64,000 nt of DNA, from NCBI RefSeq assembly GCF_001424405.1, contig NZ_LMPS01000001.1, forward strand, positions 2,166,066-2,230,065. Reading direction: 5' to 3'. Shown piece by piece: positions 16,758 to 24,768 of this stretch. This DNA is from Dyadobacter sp. Leaf189 (GTDB lineage Bacteria > Bacteroidota > Bacteroidia > Cytophagales > Spirosomataceae). Below the pieces are notes generated by a model. It had not been told where the DNA came from and did no database searches. It was given only the letters and a program-made list of their open reading frames with translations. The number at the start of each line of letters is the position of its first letter. Position 1 is the stretch's first letter. Made by a program: the position numbers and the translations under genes.

Positions 16758-17372
16758 ATGAAAAAGTTCGTTTTTGCATCCGTAGTCGCTATGGTTGCCC
16801 TGAGTTCCAATGCTTCAATCGCCCAGAGAGTAGAGGCGCGTTCCGGAGATGTCGCCGTGTTATCGGGACAGAAAATTGTTAATGTTAAGTACGATTATTC
16901 CAGCTTCGGAGTAGGGAAGTTTGCCACTGAGCAGGAATATCTTGATAAAAAAGCCGCTGAGTACAATGCGAAGGAGTCGGGTAAGGGAGATGCCTGGAAA
17001 AAAGCCTGGGTTGATGACCGCAAAAACCGTTTCGAGCCCAAGTTCGAAGAGCTGTTTAATAAGGGAATGGAAGACAAAGGTTTGCAGATTGTACAATCCC
17101 GTCCTGATGCGGCGTATACCATGATCGTGCGTACCAAGTTTGTCGAGCCCGGCTTCAATGTGGGTGTAATGCGCAGGAATGCATATATTGATTACGAAAT
17201 TGACGTGGTGGAATCCAATAACAAGTCTGGTAAGGTTGCTGAGCTGGCGATGAGGAATGTACCAGGCGCTGTGGCTTTCGGAATGGACTTCGATACCGGC
17301 GCGCGTTTGGCCGAATCCTATGCCAAAGCAGGGAAGTCACTGGCTGCATTTCTAGAAAAGAAACTTAAGTAG
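16758..17372 (+). CDS. Secreted protein of unknown function in the dialkylresorcinol cluster
   Basis: 204 residues with a signal peptide (MKKFVFASVVAMVALSSNASIAQ). The mature part starts VEARSGDVAVLSGQKIVNV and includes lysine/glutamate-rich helices and a strand region (PDAAYTMIVRTKFVEPGFNVG). I do not recognise the family; it resembles DUF4136-like lipoproteins only in general layout, without a lipobox. It is 24 bases before another unknown secreted gene and inside the operon. Confidence 0.75.
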   Translation: MKKFVFASVVAMVALSSNASIAQRVEARSGDVAVLSGQKIVNVKYDYSSFGVGKFATEQEYLDKKAAEYNAKESGKGDAWKKAWVDDRKNRFEPKFEELFNKGMEDKGLQIVQSRPDAAYTMIVRTKFVEPGFNVGVMRRNAYIDYEIDVVESNNKSGKVAELAMRNVPGAVAFGMDFDTGARLAESYAKAGKSLAAFLEKKLK

Positions 17373-17395
17373 TTATTCACTCAATACCTCAGGTT

Positions 17396-18028
17396 ATGAA
17401 GAAGTTAGTACTTTTTGCGTTGCTGCTTTGCAATGCCGCCGCCGCTTGGGCCGATCATACCATGGCCGACCTTTTTGCCGGAAAAGCAAAAGTCGTTTTT
17501 CTCGGACTTGATTTTACGCAGGCCAAGTATGTGGGTTCCGTAGGCTTCACAGATCCCACAGCAATCCAGAACCAGCATATCGTGAGCTGGAACAATCTGA
17601 TCGAAATGGAGCCGAAAAAATTCTCACTTCAAAAGGCATTTAATCTGAGTGACGGCCAGTATGTGTCCAAAGTGGAGGATATGGTGAAGTTCAACAAGTC
17701 AGTTAATGTGGCTGAGAATATTACTGAAACAGCAAACAGTATCACAGAAGATCAGGTCAAAAAATCAGTAGCCAAATACGCGCTCAGCGAGAAAGACGGC
17801 ATTGGTATCGTGTACGTTGTGGAAAATCTGAGCAAGACTGCCGAGAAAATGACTGCCTGGGTTACATTCATTGATCTGAGCACAAAAAAGGTGCTTTATA
17901 CCGAGCACGTTGAAGGAAAAGCAGGCGGTTTCGGGTTCAGGAATTACTGGGCCGGCGCCGTTTACAAGATTAACCAGGAGATTGACTCCAAGCTGTACAA
18001 GAAGTGGAGCAAGACTTTTAAAGGCTGA
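17396..18028 (+). CDS. Second secreted protein of unknown function in the cluster
   Basis: 210 residues with a signal peptide (MKKLVLFALLLCNAAAAWA, cleavage before DHTMADL). A possible repeat of a beta-rich fold follows (KVVFLGLDFTQAKYVG, GIGIVYVVENLSK, AWVTFIDLSTKKVLYTEHVEG). It ends with a GFGFRNYWAGAVYKI motif. It has no family I can name. It follows the other secreted unknown with the same general size, and the pair may act together in the envelope. Confidence 0.75.
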   Translation: MKKLVLFALLLCNAAAAWADHTMADLFAGKAKVVFLGLDFTQAKYVGSVGFTDPTAIQNQHIVSWNNLIEMEPKKFSLQKAFNLSDGQYVSKVEDMVKFNKSVNVAENITETANSITEDQVKKSVAKYALSEKDGIGIVYVVENLSKTAEKMTAWVTFIDLSTKKVLYTEHVEGKAGGFGFRNYWAGAVYKINQEIDSKLYKKWSKTFKG

Positions 18029-18093
18029 GAAATAAATAGAATTGCTTATTTTTAAAGCTCAGAATTCAATACCGATACCATCATGTTACCTGA

Positions 18094-18139
18094 TAAGCTG
18101 TGATTTGTTTGCCGGTTTTGGTGAACTTTTCACAGCTTA
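18094..18139. repeat. Perfect 10-bp inverted repeat before the DUF218 gene
   Basis: TAAGCTGTGA at 18094-18103 and its complement TCACAGCTTA at 18130-18139 enclose 26 bases. There is no T run after it, so it is not a standard terminator. It may be an operator or an RNA hairpin in the middle of the cluster. Confidence 0.45.
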
Positions 18140-18162
18140 ATGCTTAATTTACAATACAACTT

Positions 18163-18888
18163 GTGAGAATATCAACCTTGATCCTTACGGTGCTGCTTTC
18201 CATATTATTGTCAGGATGTGGCAAAATGCTGTACCGCTCTGCGGAGAGAGCATTTCAGGAAGGTTTAAAAGAGCAGCCCTATGACGCGATCATTGTGCCA
18301 GGCTACCCGTTTAACGGACAAAAATGGGACATGATTTTACAGCTGAGGATCCACTGGGCGCATTATCTATATGCAAAGGGCTATACAAAGAATATCATCT
18401 TCTCAGGCTCGGCCGTGGCGACAGAGTATATTGAAAGCCGTGTGATGGCCAACTATGCGGAAGCGCTTGGGGTCCCGCGGGAAAACCTGTTTACAGAAGA
18501 GAAAGCCCAGCATACAACCGAGAACATCTACTATTCGTACCGGCTTGCAAAAGACCTGGGATTTGAAAAGGTAGCATTGTCTACCGATCCCATTCAGACA
18601 AGCTATATGCGCCGGTTTATCAAAAGGTATGAGCTGCCGATCGGGCTGCTTCCGACGGTGATCGACACGATCAAAGTACTGAATCTGTACGAGCCCAAGA
18701 TCAACCTGGAAAATACCACAAGAGCAAATTTTCAAAAGCTGTCGGACAGAGAAAATTTCTTTCAGCGGTTTAAAGGCACAATGGGCAAGTACATTGTGTG
18801 GCACGAGGAGGATCTTAAAAAGAAAAAGCACATCAGAAAGTTTAAAGACCGGACGATCCCCTCTTCTTCGGTAAGTAAGGAACCATAA
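18163..18888 (+). CDS. ElyC/SanA/YdcF-family (DUF218) lipoprotein
   Basis: 241 residues with a GTG start, a lipoprotein signal (LLSILLSGCG) and a DUF218 domain: YDAIIVPGYPF, IIFSGSAVATEY, ENLFTEEKAQHTTENIYYSYRLAKDLG and VALSTDPIQTSYMRRF. Members of this family bind nucleotide-like ligands or act in envelope biogenesis. Its job in this cluster is unclear. The gene ends one base before the methyltransferase ATG. Confidence 0.82.
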   Translation: MRISTLILTVLLSILLSGCGKMLYRSAERAFQEGLKEQPYDAIIVPGYPFNGQKWDMILQLRIHWAHYLYAKGYTKNIIFSGSAVATEYIESRVMANYAEALGVPRENLFTEEKAQHTTENIYYSYRLAKDLGFEKVALSTDPIQTSYMRRFIKRYELPIGLLPTVIDTIKVLNLYEPKINLENTTRANFQKLSDRENFFQRFKGTMGKYIVWHEEDLKKKKHIRKFKDRTIPSSSVSKEP

Positions 18889-19962
18889 ATGCATATAATG
18901 AAAAAAGAATTATCTGCCATTGAGGCGAAGTATGAAGCACAGAAAATAGCGTTCGGGCCGATTTATTTTCAATCGGTAGTCGCACTAAGGGAGTTGGGTA
19001 TTCTGCAGTTTATCGGTGAGCACCGCCGGGGCGTTACCGTGGATGCCATTCTTGAAAAGCTCGACGTTTCGGAGTACAGTGTTCATCTGCTTTTGGAGGC
19101 GGCTGAGGTCCTCGGAGTTGTTGATATAGAAGGCGACATCGTGAGGATCAGCAAGGTAGGCTTTTTTCTTTTGAAGGATGAAATGACGCGGGTCAACATC
19201 AATTTTATGAATGATGTATGTTACCTCGGCGCAAAAAATATGACCGAAAGCTTCGTGAAAGGGAAGCCGGAGGGATTGAAAGTGCTGGGCGACTGGCCCA
19301 CCATTTATGAGGGACTTTCGGTATTGCCGGAACCAGCCAAAACATCTTGGTTCGAATTCGACCATTATTACTCGGACAATGCATTTCCGGACGCATTGAA
19401 GATTGTGTTCAGGAAAAAGCCTGGGCTGATTTTCGACATTGGCGGGAATACGGGCAAATGGTCTTTTGCCTGCTGTGCACATGACGAGGAAGTCCGAATT
19501 AAAATACTTGACCTACCCGTGCAGCTGAAAGTAGCCAAAGCAAATGCAGCTGCTAAAAATCTGCTGGATCGCATTGAATTCCAAGAGATTGACCTGCTTG
19601 ACGCTGCCCAAAAAATTCCTCAGGGTGCGGATGTAATCTGGATGAGCCAATTCCTCGATTGCTTTTCAAAAGAGCAGATTGTTCAGATTCTTGAAAACGC
19701 TTACCAGGCGGCCTCTCCAGAGACAACGCTTTACATTCTGGAACCATTTTTTGATAACCAGAATTATCCTGCTGCGCATTACAGCCTGGTAGCAACATCT
19801 TTGTATTTCACGATCATGGCCAACGGAAACAGTAAAATGTACCGCATTGGCGTGATGAAAGAATTGGTCGATAAGGCTGGGTTTGAGGTGATTGAAACTT
19901 ATCCATTGATAGGGGATAGCTACCATACGATTCTGGAATGCAGGAAAAAGCAGCAGGCTTAA
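18889..19962 (+). CDS. SAM-dependent methyltransferase (acetylserotonin O-methyltransferase-like)
   Basis: 357 residues with a winged-helix dimerisation domain at the N-terminus (about 20-100) and a class I methyltransferase domain. Motif I is IFDIGGNTG (181-189); the acidic motif KILDLPVQL and DVIWMSQFLDCFSKEQ follow. Fold and order match plant-type O-methyltransferases. In flexirubin-like products the aromatic ring or chain may be methylated, so this is a candidate tailoring enzyme; O- versus C-methylation cannot be told. A second start is possible at Met4. Confidence 0.85.
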   Translation: MHIMKKELSAIEAKYEAQKIAFGPIYFQSVVALRELGILQFIGEHRRGVTVDAILEKLDVSEYSVHLLLEAAEVLGVVDIEGDIVRISKVGFFLLKDEMTRVNINFMNDVCYLGAKNMTESFVKGKPEGLKVLGDWPTIYEGLSVLPEPAKTSWFEFDHYYSDNAFPDALKIVFRKKPGLIFDIGGNTGKWSFACCAHDEEVRIKILDLPVQLKVAKANAAAKNLLDRIEFQEIDLLDAAQKIPQGADVIWMSQFLDCFSKEQIVQILENAYQAASPETTLYILEPFFDNQNYPAAHYSLVATSLYFTIMANGNSKMYRIGVMKELVDKAGFEVIETYPLIGDSYHTILECRKKQQA

Positions 19963-19996
19963 TCCGTTTTAAAACAGACATCGTAAATTTATAGAG

Positions 19997-20479
19997 ATGA
20001 GAAAAACACTGGTTGCTTACCTGATGCTCGGTCTGGCATTTACAGCATTTGCCGCGGCCCAAATTGAGAGAAGTGTTTTTTATAACTCCCTGTCTTCAGG
20101 TGATGAATCCACGATAGATAGAATGATTGCCGGACTTGAATCCGAAAAGCCGACGTCTCGCAACAAAGCCTATATCGCTGCGTTGACGATGAAAAAGGCG
20201 GGTTTTGTGAAAGGAGCAGGGGAGAAGTTGAAGGTATTTAAAAAAGGGGCGCAGATACTGGAAGAAGAAATAAAAAGTCAGCCGGACAATGCTGAGTACC
20301 GGTTTTTACGACTTACAATCCAGGAACACGCACCTAAAATCCTGAAATATAACAAGCAGGTCGACGAGGATAAACGTGCAGTTGTGGCGGCGTACAGCAA
20401 GCTGCATCCGAGTGTGCAGAGCGCGGTTGCTGACTATGCAAAAAACTCGAAGGTACTCAGCCCGTCTGATCTGAAATAA
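19997..20479 (+). CDS. Secreted TPR-like protein of unknown function
   Basis: 160 residues with a signal peptide (MRKTLVAYLMLGLAFTAFAAAQ). The rest is helical with tandem repeat-like helices (SKNKAYIAALTMKK-like and QPDNAEYRFLRLTIQEHAPKIL) that suggest a short TPR-type fold. I do not recognise a family. It is directly upstream of darA. Confidence 0.65.
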   Translation: MRKTLVAYLMLGLAFTAFAAAQIERSVFYNSLSSGDESTIDRMIAGLESEKPTSRNKAYIAALTMKKAGFVKGAGEKLKVFKKGAQILEEEIKSQPDNAEYRFLRLTIQEHAPKILKYNKQVDEDKRAVVAAYSKLHPSVQSAVADYAKNSKVLSPSDLK

Positions 20480-20503
20480 TGCTTAAATTGGATTAAAAAT
20501 TAA

Positions 20504-21415
20504 ATGGGAAACATACTTGTCGTAAACTATTCGCAGACGGGACAACTGAACGAAATTATCGACCACTTTTTACTCCCATTTGACCAGGCTGACATTGAGC
20601 GCGTAATTATTAAGCCAGCGAAACCGTTTGTGTTTCCGTGGACTACTGACGAGTTTTTTGATAAAATGCCTGAATGCGTGCTGGAAGAGACCATAGATCT
20701 GGAACCCTTTCATTTTGCCTCATCGCATTACGACCTGATTGTACTCGGTTACCAACCCTGGTTTCTTTCGCCTTCGCTACCCTTTACATCCCTTTTGAAA
20801 TCGCCTGCCTTCAAGGCTGTGATGAATGGTACCCCTGTGATTACGATCATAGGCGGTCGAAATATGTGGCTCAATTCGCAGGAAAGCGTGAAAAAGCTGA
20901 TTGCCGCAGGTGGCGGGAGGCTGGTAGGGAACATTCCATTTATGGACCGGACTTCCAACCTGATCAGTGCATTCACGATTTTGCATTGGATGCTGACCGG
21001 AAGGAAGGATAAAAAATGGGGCGTTTTTCCAATGCCGGGCGTGAGTCAGAAAGATATCGAAAGTGGTGCGCAGTTCGGCCGGATTGTGCGTATTGCTCAT
21101 GAAAAGCAGGAATACGGAAATTTGCAGCACGACATTCTCGCAACGGGTTTGATCGACATCCCGACAGATATCCTTTTTATCGAGCAACGCGCCAAAAAGC
21201 TGTTCAGGATCTGGGCAAACCTGATCAAAACAAAGGGTACCACGCCGGCTAAACGGAAAAGGCTAGTTGGATTTTTCAAATATTACCTGCTGGTAGCTCT
21301 ATTTATGGTAGCACCGGTCATACTTTTTTTGTACAATTTGTTTGTAGCGCCTTTTACCGAAAATACGATTAAGAAGAAAAAACAATACTTTTGTGGGGTT
21401 GAAATCAAATCATAA
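20504..21415 (+). CDS. darA: Dialkylresorcinol biosynthesis protein DarA (flavodoxin-like)
   Basis: 303 residues. The start ILVVNYSQTGQLNEI is a flavodoxin-type phosphate-binding loop (SQTGQ, about 10-14); LIVLGYQPWFLSPSLPF and TIIGGRNMW follow, and one or two transmembrane segments close the protein (about 265-290). It matches proteins annotated as dialkylresorcinol condensing enzyme DarA in flavobacteria. Published work on dialkylresorcinols assigns DarA the oxidation/aromatisation of the cyclohexanedione made by DarB. It overlaps darB by one base (TAATG), so the two are coupled. Confidence 0.85.
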   Translation: MGNILVVNYSQTGQLNEIIDHFLLPFDQADIERVIIKPAKPFVFPWTTDEFFDKMPECVLEETIDLEPFHFASSHYDLIVLGYQPWFLSPSLPFTSLLKSPAFKAVMNGTPVITIIGGRNMWLNSQESVKKLIAAGGGRLVGNIPFMDRTSNLISAFTILHWMLTGRKDKKWGVFPMPGVSQKDIESGAQFGRIVRIAHEKQEYGNLQHDILATGLIDIPTDILFIEQRAKKLFRIWANLIKTKGTTPAKRKRLVGFFKYYLLVALFMVAPVILFLYNLFVAPFTENTIKKKKQYFCGVEIKS

Positions 21416-22557
21416 TGTCAGAAGCATACATTACAAGAATTGCCAAGTTTTTGCCCAATGAGTCCGTTTCGAATGAAGAAATGGAAGAATATCTAGGATA
21501 CATCAACGGTAAGCCATCGAAATCAAAAGCAATCGTTTTACGTAATAACGGGATAAAAAGCAGGTATTACGCACTGACCCGGGATGGCGCTGTTACGCAC
21601 ACCAATGCAGAAATGGCGGCCCAGGCTGTGAGAGGATTGTTCAAAAATAATCCGGGCGAGATCGCAGAAATGGATCTCCTGAGCTGCGCTACTTCCAGTC
21701 CCGACCAGCTAATGCCCTCGCACGGTTCTATGGTGCACGGAAGTTTGCCGGAAACGGCGTCTGTCGAGGTGGTATCTCCGTCGGGCGTTTGTTGTGCAGG
21801 TATGCATGCGCTCAAATACGCTTACATGTCGGTAAAGGTTGGAGACAAGCAAAAAGCAGTCTCCTGCGCATCCGAGCGGCTTTCTTCGGTTTTAAAGGCT
21901 GATCAGTTTGCGGAAGAAATCAGCCAGCTGCAACGATTGGAGCAGAATCCATACATCTCGTTTGAAAAGGATTTTTTAAGATGGATGCTTTCAGACGGCG
22001 CAGGGGCATTTCTGGTAGAACCTCAGCCGAATGCAGAGGGGATTTCCCTTAAAATCGACTGGCTTGAAGGTTGTTCCTACGCAAATGAGTACGAAGCCTG
22101 TATGTATATGGGCGCCGACAAACTTGAAGACGGGACTTTGCAGAGTTATAAAGACTACGCTGCAGAAGAAATACAAGACCGTTCGGTATTCAGTATCAAG
22201 CAGGATGTGAAGCTATTAGGCGAAAAAATCGTTAAATTAGGCTTTGCGAAATTGAAGGATATACTTCAAAAGAAAAATATGAGCGTGGATGAAATCAGCT
22301 ACTTTTTGCCGCATTTATCCAGCTACTTTTTTGAAAATAAAATTGACGATTTCCTGAAGATGAATGGAATGGGCATACCTAAGGAAAAATGGTATACCAA
22401 CCTGGTGAATAAAGGAAATGTGGGTGCAGCCTCTATCTATATGATGCTTGAAGAAGTATTCCATAGTGGCGCATTGAAAAAAGGAGAGAAGATTTTACTC
22501 GCTGTTCCGGAAAGTTCGAGATTCTCTTACATGTTCTGTTTGCTGACTGTTTGTTAA
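21415..22557 (+). CDS. darB: Dialkylresorcinol ketosynthase DarB (KAS III-like)
   Basis: 380 residues of the FabH-like thiolase fold. The catalytic triad is visible: Cys in GVCCAGMHAL (C127), His in YFLPHLSS (H300) and Asn in NKGNVGAAS (N335). DarB joins two activated beta-keto or enoyl acyl units and cyclises them to give the dialkylcyclohexanedione that becomes a dialkylresorcinol. The pairing with darA by a one-base overlap is the usual arrangement and makes this assignment firm. Confidence 0.9.
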   Translation: MSEAYITRIAKFLPNESVSNEEMEEYLGYINGKPSKSKAIVLRNNGIKSRYYALTRDGAVTHTNAEMAAQAVRGLFKNNPGEIAEMDLLSCATSSPDQLMPSHGSMVHGSLPETASVEVVSPSGVCCAGMHALKYAYMSVKVGDKQKAVSCASERLSSVLKADQFAEEISQLQRLEQNPYISFEKDFLRWMLSDGAGAFLVEPQPNAEGISLKIDWLEGCSYANEYEACMYMGADKLEDGTLQSYKDYAAEEIQDRSVFSIKQDVKLLGEKIVKLGFAKLKDILQKKNMSVDEISYFLPHLSSYFFENKIDDFLKMNGMGIPKEKWYTNLVNKGNVGAASIYMMLEEVFHSGALKKGEKILLAVPESSRFSYMFCLLTVC

Positions 22558-22570
22558 AACCAGTTTCAAA

Positions 22571-22969
22571 ATGAAAAAGGAAGATCTGCCACAAGATACA
22601 GGCGCTCTCGAGAAGTTTACGAGGGAAGTATGCTACGTCAAAAATGAGGACGGAAAGTACGAGACGGCGCTGAGTAAGGGTTGGGAGGTCAAGAAACTTG
22701 CATTGGACAGTGCCTGGGAGGATGTGAATGCGCGAGTGGAAGAAGCCAGGCAGGCAGTAATAAGAGGAGAAAAAAGCCCGATCTATTATTTTATGGAATT
22801 GCGCCTGATGGACCTGCCCGTACTTTCGGGGTACACAGGTATCTTCTCTTTTTTCATCAAAAGACATTTAAAACCTGCTGTATTCAAAAAACTGAGCGAG
22901 CGTAAACTTGAAAAATATGCCCGCGCGTTTGATATCACAGTTGATAGTTTGAAAAATTTTAAAGGTTAA
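22571..22969 (+). CDS. Small conserved protein of unknown function between darB and the BtrH-like gene
   Basis: 132 residues, soluble, no signal peptide. It begins with KKEDLPQDTGALEKFTREVCYV and has GKYETALSKGWEVKKLALDSAWEDVN, then a helical segment KSPIYYFMELRLMDLPVLSGYTGIFSFF that looks like a membrane-binding or hydrophobic helix, and a basic C-terminus. The KGWEVKKLALDQAW stretch recalls small proteins found next to darA/darB in flexirubin clusters. The function is not known to me. Confidence 0.7.
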   Translation: MKKEDLPQDTGALEKFTREVCYVKNEDGKYETALSKGWEVKKLALDSAWEDVNARVEEARQAVIRGEKSPIYYFMELRLMDLPVLSGYTGIFSFFIKRHLKPAVFKKLSERKLEKYARAFDITVDSLKNFKG

Positions 22970-22973
22970 GCCA

Positions 22974-24005
22974 GTGAATGTTGATAGTCAAACGGATGAA
23001 TTTCACCACGTCCAAACGGCGCATTGTGAGAATGGCGTAACAACGGCTTTGCTGCGTTACCGCGGACTGGATTTCATGACCGAGCCACTTGCATTCGGAA
23101 TGGGATCGGGTCTTTTTTATATACAGATACCTTTTCTGACAGTCAATAACGGCCCTGCAATTTCTTTCAGGACCATGCCCGGCGCTATTTTCAAGCGTAC
23201 CTGCAAGTCGCTGGGTGTTGATGTGACTAGAAAGAAATTCTCGAACCTGCTTGCCGCCGAAGCATTTTTAGATCAGAAAGTAAAAGAAGGAGTACCCGTC
23301 GGCTGCCAGGTCGGCGTATTTCACCTGACCTACTTCCCAAAAGAGTACCGCTTCCATTTCAATGCACATAACCTGATCGTTTTTGGTCAGGAAAACGATC
23401 GCTATCTGATCAGCGACCCGGTAATGGAGGATGTAACCTCACTATCGCGGGAAGAACTATCGCGTGTCCGCTTCGCACAGGGCCCGCTTGCACCGAAGGG
23501 ACATATTTACTTTCCGGAAAGTGTAAAGCCAATTTCTGACGATCTGATCAGAAAAGGAATTGGAAAAGGTATCCGCCGCAATGTGCGCGATATGCTGCGC
23601 ATTCCCGGCAACTTTGCTGGTGTAGACGGCATCAGGCACACTTCCAATCATGTTCGCAAGTGGCGCGACAAGCTCGGCCTGCGGAAAGCGAGCTTGTACC
23701 TGGGGCAGATCGTTCGGATGCAGGAAGAAATCGGGACAGGCGGCGGTGGTTTTCGCTTTCTTTATGGTGCATTTCTTGAAGAGGCTTCTGCTTATATGCA
23801 GGATGACAGGCTCTCGCAGGTTTCCGAAGATTTTACCAAAGCGGGAGATCTGTGGCGGGCAAGCGCTATCAAAATGGCAGGAGTGTACAAAGGCAGGTTG
23901 ACCGAGCAAAAGGATTTCAATGAAATCGCTGATATCATGCTGGACATACGTTCAGTTGAAAAAGAAGCCTTTGAGAAACTTTCCAGACTTAATTTAGGAA
24001 AGTAG
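22974..24005 (+). CDS. BtrH-like acyltransferase (BtrH N-terminal domain, DUF4872)
   Basis: 343 residues with a papain-like BtrH N-terminal domain and a C-terminal helical part that fits DUF4872. The Cys-His-Asp triad can be placed at AHCENG (C18), NAHNLIVFG (H132) and LISDPV (D148). In butirosin biosynthesis BtrH moves an acyl group from a carrier protein to an acceptor amine. Here, next to darB and with an acyl carrier protein in the operon, it could move a carrier-bound acyl chain onto a resorcinol hydroxyl to make an ester. That role is inference. The start is GTG at 22974, 4 bases after the previous stop; no closer ATG is in frame. Confidence 0.82.
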   Translation: MNVDSQTDEFHHVQTAHCENGVTTALLRYRGLDFMTEPLAFGMGSGLFYIQIPFLTVNNGPAISFRTMPGAIFKRTCKSLGVDVTRKKFSNLLAAEAFLDQKVKEGVPVGCQVGVFHLTYFPKEYRFHFNAHNLIVFGQENDRYLISDPVMEDVTSLSREELSRVRFAQGPLAPKGHIYFPESVKPISDDLIRKGIGKGIRRNVRDMLRIPGNFAGVDGIRHTSNHVRKWRDKLGLRKASLYLGQIVRMQEEIGTGGGGFRFLYGAFLEEASAYMQDDRLSQVSEDFTKAGDLWRASAIKMAGVYKGRLTEQKDFNEIADIMLDIRSVEKEAFEKLSRLNLGK

Positions 24006-24008
24006 CGC

Positions 24009-24767
24009 ATGGAAGACATTTCTGCTCCTGTATGCATTCAGATCCGGCACGTTTCAAAAAAATATAAATCTGCGCAGGAAAATAGCCTCACCGATGTTTC
24101 TCTCAATATTGTCAGGTCAGATGTTTTTGGCTTGTTAGGTCCGAATGGAGCCGGGAAAACGACATTGATCTCCATTCTATGCGGGATAATTCCGCCTTCC
24201 GAAGGCGAAGCGGCATTCATTATTGATGGTAAAGTACTGTCTCCCATCGAGCGGAAAAGCAGGATCGGGTTTGTGCCGCAGGAATATGCATTTTATCAGG
24301 AGCTCACACCGCGCCAAAACCTCGACTACTTCGGTGCGATGTATAACATTCCCAAAAACGAGCTGCTTGAAAGAAGAGAATATTTGTTAAATGTGCTTGG
24401 TCTTTCAAAGTCGGCTGACGATAAAGTTGAAACGTTTTCCGGTGGTATGAAGCGACGCGTAAACCTGGCGATCGGGATTATTCACAAACCGGATATCCTT
24501 TTTCTGGACGAGCCTACCGTAGGTGTGGATGTACAAAGTCGCAATGCGATTATCCGCTATTTACAATCCATCAATGAGGCAGGTACTACCATTATCTACA
24601 CTTCTCACCACATGTCGGAGGCTGAGGAATTTTGCAAGAACATCGCGCTGATAGATCATGGTAAGGTTATTGCTGAAGGGGATATACAGGATTTGAAAAC
24701 GCAGCACAACGTTCCAAACCTGCAATCACTATTTATCAATCTGACCGGCGAAGCGTACAGGGACTAG
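24009..24767 (+). CDS. ABC exporter ATP-binding protein
   Basis: 252 residues. Walker A GPNGAGKTT (about 43-51), Q-loop VPQEYAFY, signature FSGGMKRRVNLA and Walker B ILFLDEPTVGVD are all present, with the switch His in TSHHMSE. It resembles the ATPases of ABC-2 type exporters and is one base apart from the permease gene that follows. With that gene it likely exports the product or a lipid intermediate from the membrane. Confidence 0.92.
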   Translation: MEDISAPVCIQIRHVSKKYKSAQENSLTDVSLNIVRSDVFGLLGPNGAGKTTLISILCGIIPPSEGEAAFIIDGKVLSPIERKSRIGFVPQEYAFYQELTPRQNLDYFGAMYNIPKNELLERREYLLNVLGLSKSADDKVETFSGGMKRRVNLAIGIIHKPDILFLDEPTVGVDVQSRNAIIRYLQSINEAGTTIIYTSHHMSEAEEFCKNIALIDHGKVIAEGDIQDLKTQHNVPNLQSLFINLTGEAYRD

Positions 24768-24768
24768 G

